The position numbers and the translations under genes are program-made. From Branchiostoma floridae (taxonomy: Eukaryota > Chordata > Leptocardii > Amphioxiformes > Branchiostomatidae): a DNA stretch of 64,000 nucleotides. Within the stretch, counting starts at the first letter, position 1; every line of letters starts with the position of its first letter. The notes under the pieces are model-generated. The model was not told where the DNA came from, did not search any database, and saw only the letters and a program-made list of their open reading frames with translations. The DNA lies in the NCBI RefSeq assembly GCF_000003815.2, contig NC_049987.1:21999218-22063217 (forward strand), given 5' to 3'. Below are positions 55,483 through 64,000 of the stretch, one piece after another.

Positions 55483-58400
55483 CTGAGAAAAATACGAGAA
55501 GCACAGATGTTACAGAAACACCTGTCAGCTACATATAGTCTTGCATAGTCCAGTGGGTCGTGGACTTAGAAGTTGTAAGTTTGAATCCTGTGTCGACTGT
55601 GTTTCTCAACCAACATGGACTATAGAAACTACTTGAAGTCTTTGCAGTCCTTGTGATAGAATGCCGTAATTCACTGTTTCCTTGTACTCATTGAAAAGAC
55701 TAGAGGAATTTTCCTGGTATAAGTAACCTGTAAGACCTGTTCTGAATCACTAGGTTTGTTTTAGCAAAACTGATTCAAAATTACTTTCACTTTGTTTATA
55801 AATGAAAGACGAGGACAAGTTTTATCATTGGGGACAATAAGCTGATCACCCATTAATATCTACATTTTTAAATTGCAGCCCTGCCCCCTGATTGGCTAAG
55901 GAATAGACCAATCACCTGCATCTCCTCGCACTCCTGCAGCTGCCTCTCCTTGAGCCGGTTCCTCTCCAGCCTGTCCGCCTCCCGGCGCTCCAGCACGTCC
56001 TCGCGGAACGCCCGGAACCTCCGGATCTCCTCCATCCGCTCCTGCTGCCTCCGGACCATCTCCTCCTCATCTATCAGCTTGGGAGGTCCGGTCGCTTTTC
56101 TGTGGAAGGAACATTGCAAATGGTACATCAGTTAGTAAACAGAGTCTTTATGTGAGCAAATTCAACTGATATCAGCTTGGGAGGTCCTGTCGCTTTTCTG
56201 TGAGAGAAGCATTACCTTGTGTACATAATCTTTGTCAGTCGCAAAGTTTATATAATGGGACAGGGCTATCTCCAAGTTTAAATTTTTTCCATCTACGTTC
56301 ATTGTTTGGGAGCCCATGTTATCAATTTCCTTTGTTAATTCTATTATTTTAAACCCAGAAAAATATATTTTTTATTGAATTTATGTCATGAAGCTCAATT
56401 CTTTCGATACCCATGGGTAGGTCACAGTGTCTATTTGTTATCGGGTTCATTTTAAGCCAGACTTGAATTCAACCCGGTGCCCAGCCAGGCCCAAAAATAT
56501 CCCGGGAGTCGCAAGGTGTCCCACGGGCCCACGTAGGGGTCACGCCCCAAAGGGCCCATTTTTCCAATTGGGACCTAAGCCTAACTGATTCAACAGGCAA
56601 AGTGCACACGAGAAAATTTTTGAATCTTTAACAAAAACACAAAGGGCAAACAAAGACTTACTTAATGAACGGAGTCCTATCCACTGGTTGGATGGCATCC
56701 TTTGGCGTTGGGGGCCTGGGTGGCTCGACAGAGAAAACCTCGCTGACAACCGGCTGATCAATCTCTGAAGGAACTGGGGTTGTACGGGACTGGGCTGTAA
56801 CTGCACAAAATACACAGGACAGTTTGGTAAAAACATGTATGTTAATCATAGATTAGGTATCAACAAATGTGTGGAAAGGGAATCAAAGATAATAAGTGGA
56901 GGGTCTTCAGTACCAAGGACAGGTATTGGTCAATGAACATAAATGCACTCCAGTATAAACACCACCAAGCAGCTTTGGCAGGCATAGCAAAGCAGTCAGT
57001 TGAGGGTTGAAGGGGCTACTCGGATGTTCTCAAGATGGAATGGAGGAGTTATTGAATGAATGAATGAACGAATGAATACATGAATAAATGAATGAATGAA
57101 ACTTACCTTCACTTGCAGCATCCGTGGTGATGACGCTCCCCGCTGCCTCCTCCTCTGCCACATTCTCCTTATCCGTGGCTCCGCCCGTTTTCCTTCGCTT
57201 GTTGAGGAACTGTAGCCGGGACTGCATGGCTTTCACTGCACGGCCGGGCTCGGCGGCTTCCCAGGCCTGCTTCATGGCTTTGATCTCCTCCTGGCGTTCT
57301 GTGTCCTTCTTTACTTCCAGCTCCTCCTGTGGAACACAGGAAGGAATTTTTGGTTAGTACTTGGGGTGGTTACCGGTACAAAACCGCTATCTATTTTCTT
57401 CTGTGGACTGGTTCAGAAAAAAAAAACGACCTGAAAAAAATCAGTAGATCGGATTTTGGACCGATAAGAAAATGAACCAGCATACTTTGACGTGTTTTGG
57501 GGCTCACTGGCCCACAAGTAACAAGAGTGATGTAGAGGAGAGTTGTTTTGAGGCTATGGTTTTATATTGTATTGCAAACAGGTAATTGTTTTGTACTTAC
57601 AGCAGCCGTGCCGTCACTCACGAGCCTCAGCATCCAGTATGGCTTGTTGGTGTCAAATTGCTGCAGGTGCACAAAAAACATACATAAACAACACGAAGTA
57701 CTTAAGAAAGAGCTACAATACACTAATAAAATAATGTAAAAACCATTATTTAAAATGCTGAATATGATATAACTAGATACATGGTACAATTTTCACATTC
57801 CTCTATGTAATTGTACTCTGTGCAAAACAACACAAAATGATACAAAACCATTCCAGTTTAAGTTGAGTAAGAAAAGTTGATCCATTTGCAGCAAGAAAAA
57901 CAATAAGGAAAAAAATTGTTAGCTGCTTGAAGTAAGGAACTAAAACTAAAGGAAGTTAAAACCATGCTGTATTAAGGAGATCTAATTTTCATGTTACCTA
58001 CCAACACAGATGAGACTTTATGTTAAGGCAATGTTACTTCACTCACACTCACTCATCCTCTTGCACATGGTGCGTAGAGCCGACTGCGTGCAATGTTACT
58101 TCAATAAATAGTATATTGATGACATTTGTGCATGCTTCAATTTTTGCAGTTGCCAAAAAACATTTTTCTACCACAATATAAATTGTAGAAAGCAGCTGAG
58201 AAATGAGCAAAAATGTTGTAGATTTCAAAAAAGATATCGGAAAACTTATGTTATAGAATGCCAAAGTCAGTCCCAAAGTCAAAGAAGAAGGTGTGAAAGA
58301 AGAAAAATGAAGAATCTGAATGACTTGTTTGGTGCAACATTTAGATTTCACAATGAATGCAACTTTTTATTGCCAAAGATTTTTTTTTATTCCCACACTC

Positions 58401-61400
58401 ATACAAACATTTTTAGTTACCAGGGACATTATTCACATTATCAACTCAACATTGCCTAATATTAGTAATAAGGAACTACATGTACTGAGCTATTACCACT
58501 ATGACACTCACCACAGACGGAGGTCTCGATGCTGCCTTCTCGCCCTTGTCTCCCTTCCCCTTGTCCTTGTCCTTCCCCTTCTTCCCTCCAGCCTTGGTTG
58601 CCACCGACTTCTCACTCCGAGGAGGAGACACGGACCTGTCCTTCCCTGGGATAGCGTCTAAGAAACAATCGAGAGTCTTATAAGAAAAACAGTAACTTAA
58701 AGATGTTTGCCATGTTTTCCCATGCTTGGAGGACTTGCATGCAAATAAGCGTTGTATACAGCCATGCATGCCGACCTATTAGAGAGAAAAAGCTGCATCA
58801 GTGATAATGTGTTGAAATAAAATCTTAATTAAGATGTTTGAGAAATGAAACAGATAAGATGGACTTCCTCAAAACATGACACCATTTCACCCTCAACTTT
58901 TTTCGACCTGCTTTAAAACAGGGCTTTAATATGACATTCTGATGGGTAAAATAATATGTAGTGTGCATATGTGCAAATTCCATATGTGCAAAAAGTCCAG
59001 TGGTTGTTGACTATGCCTCTGAACAGGCTGTGTCACTCACCCAACATGCACGCTACCGGAAAGGGTTGTAGTCCTTAGAAGGGAATGTTAAACCATGGTT
59101 CACTGTTATTTGTACTTGTTGAAAAGTGCTAGGGGAATTTTCATGGTACAATGAACCTTTATAAATACTGAATATACCGTCTGTTTTCTCTGTCATAACC
59201 AGTGAAGAGTAGCTCTTCAGTGACATTGATTAGTTCAAGAACCCCGTCTTCTATATTTCACGTAAAGGGATTGCACAGGACAAAACAAGCGAAGTCCATT
59301 CTAAGAGTTTCATTCCTCTTGTATACATCAGTGATGAAAATATATGTTATTGCTTCATGCATTCCATTTGTTGAAGTGCCGATATACACAGCATGCTCAG
59401 ATGATGTGGGGGTTAGAGTGATGTTTTGTGTTAGGCCACACTAGCTTCATCTCATGGATAACATCCCCCTGTATATGCAGTCAATTTGACAAAAAGGAAA
59501 AAGGTGGGCTTGAATGGTAGGCAGCACCTTTCCGCAGTGATGATTTATTACAATTTTGGAACCTCTAACATTTGCCCAAAAGTTGAGTAAAAACGTGAAA
59601 TGTCGTATTGCATGTCTTAATTACAAAGTGAATATGGCAATAGGGGTTATAGTAAAATGCTTCAGAATCTAAAAACGATTGTTTTTGGTTTTCATGTTTT
59701 GCCTTTGTGGTACCACATGTGTCTCGTTGTAATCTGCCATGCCATTCTTGCTAGAAAAATATTACAAAGGAGAGTAAGTTGTTCCAAAATTTTTTGAGTG
59801 TCCATGGGATGTTATCCATCAATGCAAGTTTCTGTGACCTAACTGACGACCTCTATTGGTGGTGCTTGGCGCCCTTTGACCTTTGACCATCTTACCTCTG
59901 CTGGAGGCAGACCTACATGATGACCTGACCTCTGACCTGACCGCTGACTCCAAGTCTGCCGGCTCTGCGGGTTTAGGGTGTAGTTCAAAGTTGAAAGTTC
60001 AAGTGTGACACATGACAACAGGGTTCTTCAGTGGTTACAAACTACAGAAACTAACCAGTCAGAAACAGGAGGTTTTTTTACAGTACAGGGGAACATGCTA
60101 ATACTTCATCCCAGTAAATAAATGTACAATCAGAGGTATTACAAATGTTAATGTACAAGGTAATTGTAGCTATAACTATTAAGGTGCAAGTTATCTTGGG
60201 TAAGGCAGAGTGTTGATGGTGTTCAGCACCAAGGACAGGTGTGTTTACGTTTGTGTGGATGGTGTTCAGTATCCAGGAAAAGTATATGGTGACTGAATGG
60301 TGTTCATTACGAAGGATGTTAGCCTATGTGGAAATGGCAATAAGCACCAGGGACAGGCATATGTACCTAATATGTGTATAGTGTATGGTACGGCACTAAG
60401 GACAAGTGTGTTTGCTTGTGTGTGGATGGCATTCAGCATCAAGGATATGTATGCTTAACTGTGTGTGGATGTTGTTCGGCATCAGTGACCAATGTGTTTG
60501 TGTGTAGATCGTGTGCCTATATGTACATGTATGCATGGATGGTGTTCAGCACCAAGGACAGGGGTAAGACATGACATACTCTTGAGTTCTGTTTTCTCCA
60601 GTTCCTTGAGCTGGTTGACGAAGGCCCACTGACTGGTGGAGAGAGGCCAGCTCTTCCTCAGGACTATGGCCTGCAGAATGTACTTGTGCGGCTGAAAAGA
60701 AAAAAAGAAAACATATACTTTCAAATGTTGCATGTTTATAGCAGACAAAACCCTTTAACTCACTCTGTTGCAACTGGGTGTTACGCTAGTTCACCTTTAT
60801 CTATGGAGTAACCTATTCTGTACTTTTTAAAAACTGCAATATTTTTAAAACATTGTAGTTTGACACTTCCAACAACTTGATATCCCTAAATAATGTTTTG
60901 AATACAATGGATAATAGGTTGCCCCACGGATAAAGAGGAAATTGGATTACAATTGAGTTTTCTATATCTGTGAAAGAGCATGTTGTCCTGCCCTAGCATA
61001 TAATATACTGTGACAGAGACATTTGTAATGATATGGTAGAGTTGATATCTACTAACAAGCTTTATTAACACAAATACAAATTTCACTGTTGTGAGTCTGG
61101 AAATGTAAAAATGCTTCTATTGACCATACCTTTCTGTTTACTTCCGTATCATCTTCACTCCTCACTGGAGACGCATGTCGGCTGCCACGCTGAGGGGAAG
61201 AAACATGGAGGTTGTCATTATCAAGGTCAGTGGGTCTTCGAAGGTCAAATCTGCAAACTTGAATACTAAGAAAATTTTTTCAGGGAATCACAAGCAAACA
61301 TGGGTTTCTCCATAATTGCACAATTCGCACATATACAATTCTAATATGAAAAATAAGACTACAAGAGTGTAGAATAGACAATGTCCTGATTACAGACAAT

Positions 61401-64000
61401 TCAATTTCTACAACTGGGTAGTTTGGTAATTGTCCATATCCAGTTGCTCGAAAAACTGCTTTTTGCCATAGTTGGGTAATATTGTTGAACTGGATGTCTA
61501 ACCTACATCAACATGTTTCTCTGGTATGGCTTTAAAGGTGAAAAGATAATATGGTGACCTGACTTACCGAAGAGCGGCTCCCGGCTGAGCTGGTGCGTTT
61601 CTTCTTGTCCGCTGCCACACTCTCCTTACTGGTGGCCTTCTTCATGGGTCCGGATGGGGCCGCTGCTGTTTGGGCTGAAGGGTGGGAGGGAAACAGCCAA
61701 ATCAATAGGATGAGGACTTGTTCATATGGAATGTAGGTAGTCCCTTAGCCTTTTGTGAGGCTGTAGGGGCAGTAGGTTGTTATCCACTGTGTCTAGGGCA
61801 TAGTATTGGAAAGGGGAGCCCTTCCCGCTCCTTCCACCACCTTTTACCTCCCAACCAGTCAGGTACCCATGTGCGTATGTGGGTATAAACAATCATAAGA
61901 GAGGCCTACATCAAGTAATGCCATTGGTATTCTAGCAGGCTCATTTTTTTTATCAAATGAGTTGAAATATGGCACAAACAAAGGTAAAGTCATATATCCT
62001 CTTGAGATTGAAATATCTCAATTTGTTGTTCAGGTTTTTATGAGTGACTGAGTTGAGTTCAAGATGACAACATGGGAATGCATCCAAATAGTTACATACA
62101 TTGCCTACTGCTCGGCCTGTCCTCGGGCTGCCAGTCCTTCTGGAACACGAAGGCGGGGATGACGGCGTGACCTTTGCCCTGGGTTGACACGACCTCCTCC
62201 TCATGGTCCAGCACCTGCAGCTGGATGTACACGTCAGGTTTGGAGGTCGACAGCTGCAAGGTCACCAGGTGATCAGCCGTCACTTTCACTGCATACCTGT
62301 TGGGAAGCAAAACATTGATGAGGCTTCATCTGAATCTTCTACTTAGAAGACTTAATAAAGAACTTGTGCTGGAGGCAACCATGGTCTAGGATGGGACTAG
62401 GTGAGGTGAGGTGAATAAAGAATGTTACACTAAAACCTTATTCTTCAATTTGAATATAGTCTTTGACTCTAGGAAATTAGCTCCTTGTTTGGCATGGCGT
62501 GTAGACAATTTACCTGAACATTATAGAGTCCTTATTAGGAAATTAGCTCCTTATTTGGCATTACTCACCTGAACATGACTACTGACCTAGTCCTTATTAG
62601 GTAAGTAGGTCCTTATTTGGTATGGAATCAGGTTTCACACCTGACTATGACACTGTCCTTATTAGGAAAGTAGCTCCTTATTTAACATACACCTGAACAT
62701 GATACAGTCCTTATTAGGACAGTAGCTTCTTATATGGCATTACTCACCTGAACATGATACAGTCCTTATTAGGCATGTAGTAATCTCTCAGCTCCTTAAC
62801 TGCGAAGTTTGTCGTCAGGGTCTCCTTCAGTGGAGCGGGCAGTGGACTGGACGAGCCAATCAGGCGCATCCGCCACTTGTTGCCAGGCAACGGTAGGTCT
62901 CCCGCCCGTGCCTCTGCCACAAAGGTATAGCCAGTCTGGAAAAGTCGCAAAAATTACTAACTACTGGTGATTTAATACCAGGAAAGTCACTTTCAAACTT
63001 AGAAGTTGTGGATTTTGAAAATTTCTTTTGTAAGATCTTGGACCCACTGAAACTTTGAGATGATAACTGTCCAGTTCTTCAGAACATCATGTCCTTTTTT
63101 TCCCCAGAAAATAGTTGGGCACTAGCACATGAAAAAATATATGAAACAAAATACTGCTGTTGAGATTTCAAATACAAACATCGGTATTTAACCTTACAAT
63201 TGCTGCCTAACACTGTAACCAATAGGGAACCTGTAACCAAACGGCTACTTGGGCACTAAGGGATAAGGAACATGTAAATGAGGGGATTTAATTTTGGAGA
63301 GGGAAAATGGAGTGTTCATGGTTGTTTTTAGTTTACAGTTAAAACTGGGGGAACAGGCAGGCAGAAGACAGAACAAGCAGTTACGTTCTGCAGTGAAGAT
63401 GACTGCAGAACCCAACATTTACAGTAGGCAGAAGTTGTTACCTTGTTTTTCTTGTAGACGTGTGGTGCGACCCGCTGGAAGACTCTCGGTACATCCTCGC
63501 GAGTGTCGTTATTCACCACCCTCAGCATACAGGTGGTCACTGGGGTGTACAACTTGGGCACCACCAACGATTCCTCATCCACATAGAAAACATCTCTGTA
63601 GGAAGAGGAAAAGATAAGATGTTGGGTTTTAAAACTTAGTAACAGGAACATCATAGCTTTCTTAAGCATAATTCTATGCATATCCCAAACCCAATGCCTT
63701 GCTCTGAATTTCAACCTGTTTTTGTATCATTCTGTATCTTTATATTCAATATAACCGACATTCAGCGTAACACAACAGCTTCACAGGCAAGTGGCTTGGC
63801 AGCAGCTGGTTATATAACACTGAAAGGCCTGTCAAATCTAACAAATCCTGTTGCTCACATACTCCTAGCCCTGGGTACCTAAAGCCCAACATAAAGAACT
63901 GCAAAGGTTCGTCACCACTCTCTCTCACCCCCCCTCATCACCAAAGAGATGGTTTATAAAATGTGTTGCTTGCCATATCAAAAGCAGGTAACCCACCTGA
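55285..64000 (-). CDS. ADGB: Androglobin, C-terminal part (14 exons visible, 5' end outside the window)
   Basis: Exons in order: 64000-63997 (edge), 63595-63442, 62935-62748, 62296-62100, 61674-61568, 61189-61130, 60691-60580, 59964-59896, 58657-58512, 57660-57601, 57326-57107, 56800-56662, 56099-55916 and 55482-55285. The phases close to about 611 codons plus stop. Androglobin is a large chimeric globin (calpain-like domain, permuted globin, IQ motif) linked to cilia and sperm in vertebrates; those N-terminal domains lie beyond 64000. Diagnostic blocks from memory of the family: KWRMRLIGSSSPLPAPLKET, VKELRDYYMPN, STSKPDVYIQLQVLDHEEE, GHAVIPAFVFQKDW, HKYILQAIVLRKSWPL, SQWAFVNQLKELEKTEL, DTNKPYWMLRLVS and KQAWEAAEPGRAVKAMQSRL. 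The tail is a charged coiled coil ending GKKGKK. Family call strong, but not confirmed by search. Confidence 0.85.
55916..56099 (-). CDS. ADGB: Androglobin exon (coiled coil)
   Basis: KATGPPKLIDEEEMVRRQQE, RFRAFREDVLERREADRLER, RLKERQLQECEEMQ, a heptad-like charged helix. The donor is GTGATT. Confidence 0.85.
56160..56215 (-). repeat. Partial copy of an androglobin exon 5' edge with acceptor
   Basis: Exon-like from 56197 after CTCACAG, encoding KATGPPKLI, then diverging. It lies 98 bp upstream (in transcription) of the true acceptor at 56099. Confidence 0.82.
56662..56800 (-). CDS. ADGB: Androglobin exon
   Basis: TAQSRTTPVPSEIDQPVVSE, EPPRPPTPKDAIQPVDRTPF. The acceptor is TGCAG, the donor AA|GTAAGT. 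Confidence 0.82.
57048..57100. repeat. (GAAT)n microsatellite beside an androglobin donor
   Basis: About 50 bp of imperfect TGAA/GAAT repeats starting 7 bp inside intron. Confidence 0.9.
57107..57326 (-). CDS. ADGB: Androglobin exon
   Basis: EELEVKKDTERQEEIKAMKQ, AWEAAEPGRAVKAMQSRLQF, then a charged tail. The donor is G|GTAAGT, directly followed by a (GAAT)n repeat. Confidence 0.88.
57601..57660 (-). CDS. ADGB: Androglobin exon
   Basis: 20 codons, QFDTNKPYWMLRLVSDGTAA, phase 0, donor GTAAGT. Confidence 0.87.
58512..58657 (-). CDS. ADGB: Androglobin exon (Lys-rich)
   Basis: DAIPGKDRSVSPPRSEKS, then a Lys/Gly-rich GKKGKDKDKGKGDKGEK and ASRPPSV. The donor is GTGAGT. Confidence 0.82.
59896..59964 (-). 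CDS. ADGB: Androglobin small exon
   Basis: PADLESAVRSEVRSSCRSAS. It is too short for a long open frame, but the acceptor CCGCAG, donor G|GTAAGA and both split codons fit the neighbours exactly. A GGTCA-rich sequence. Confidence 0.7.
60580..60691 (-). CDS. ADGB: Androglobin exon
   Basis: PHKYILQAIVLRKSWPLSTS and QWAFVNQLKELEKTELK, a highly characteristic block. The donor is A|GTATGT. Confidence 0.88.
60781..60945. mobile_element. Palindromic MITE, GTTCACCTTTAT family (copy 3)
   Basis: CGCTAGTTCACCTTTATC at the left; GGTTGCCCCACGGATAAAG, the diverged inverse, at the right. It lies in an androglobin intron. Confidence 0.72.
61130..61189 (-). CDS. ADGB: Androglobin exon
   Basis: 20 codons, RGSRHASPVRSEDDTEVNRK. 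Phase 0, donor GTATGG. Confidence 0.78.
61568..61674 (-). CDS. ADGB: Androglobin exon
   Basis: Low-complexity linker, QTAAAPSGPMKKATSKES, then KKKRTSSAGSRSS. The acceptor is CTTCAG, the donor TCG|GTAAGT. Confidence 0.78.
61935..62030. mobile_element. Fragment of the mariner-type MITE
   Basis: AGTTGAAATATGGCACAAA, ATATATCCTCTTGAGATTGA and AATATCTCAATTTGTT match the inside of 18439-18600. The termini are lost. Confidence 0.65.
62100..62296 (-). CDS. ADGB: Androglobin exon
   Basis: YAVKVTADHLVTLQLSTSKP, DVYIQLQVLDHEEEVVST, GHAVIPAFVFQKDWQPE. The donor T|GTATGT is chosen by phase. Confidence 0.87.
62510..62747 (-). repeat. Four tandem copies of an androglobin exon 3' edge with donor
   Basis: Exon-like edges end at about 62693, 62640, 62569 and 62514. 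Each has CCTAATAAGGAC, a variant of TGTATCATGTTCAG, and a donor (GTGTAT, GTGTGA, GTGAGT, GTAAAT), then the intron word TAAGGAGCTA. The period is 53-71 bp. Confidence 0.88.
62748..62935 (-). CDS. ADGB: Androglobin exon
   Basis: TGYTFVAEARAGDLP, KWRMRLIGSSSPLP, VKELRDYYMPNKDCIMF. The donor AG|GTGAGT is followed by four degenerate copies of itself. Confidence 0.88.
63442..63595 (-). CDS. ADGB: Androglobin exon
   Basis: 51 codons: DVFYVDEESLVVPKLYTPVT, then VFQRVAPHVYKKNK. The acceptor is CTACAG, the donor AAG|GTAACA. Confidence 0.85.
63997..64000 (-). CDS. ADGB: Androglobin exon edge at the window end
   Basis: TCAG|GTGGGT gives a donor at 63996. Its two-base overhang fits the next exon (AG + A = Arg). 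The remainder is outside. Confidence 0.5.

Overview
Eukaryotic nuclear DNA, most likely from a lancelet (amphioxus, Branchiostoma). The genes have short GT-AG introns, the orthologues sit between vertebrate paralogue groups (one Tbx15/18/22-type gene, one Fzd9/10-type gene), and the non-coding DNA is full of small inverted-repeat transposons and SINEs of the kind found in lancelets. The species call is inference; no database was searched. A run of exactly 100 N (12963-13062) marks a scaffold gap.

Layout. 1-3950: LINE 3' end, a MITE, and a five-unit tandem repeat. 3954-16752 (minus): a 7-exon T-box gene of the Tbx15/18/22 class; joining the exons gives one open frame of 565 codons. 16.8-30.6 kb: its promoter, then about 13.8 kb of repeat-rich intergenic DNA with a nested inverted-repeat complex (24.2-27.2 kb). 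30620-42644 (minus): a 13-exon DCAF6 (WD40 substrate receptor for CUL4-DDB1) of 968 codons. 46547-48241 (plus): a single-exon Frizzled 9/10 receptor, divergent from DCAF6. 48.2-55.2 kb: intergenic, several MITEs. 55285-64000 (minus): the C-terminal 14 exons (about 611 codons) of an androglobin (ADGB) gene that runs off the right edge; it is convergent with Frizzled.

All exon boundaries were set by hand from splice consensus, phase continuity and family similarity, and the reading phases close exactly in the three multi-exon genes. The four genes are not an operon-like set and share no obvious pathway. Tbx15/18/22 is a Groucho-type repressor of mesoderm patterning, Frizzled is a Wnt receptor, DCAF6 is a ubiquitin-ligase adaptor and androglobin is a ciliary/sperm protein.

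The most unusual signal is that exon edges, with their splice sites, have been copied in tandem into the neighbouring intron in all three multi-exon genes. DCAF6 exon 7 donor has six extra copies, DCAF6 exon 4 one at each end, DCAF6 exon 13 one, Tbx exon 3 acceptor two, one ADGB donor four and one ADGB acceptor one. One Tbx copy would give an in-frame 50-residue insertion inside the DNA-binding domain; others would give premature stops. DCAF6 intron 1 also appears to use a GC donor.
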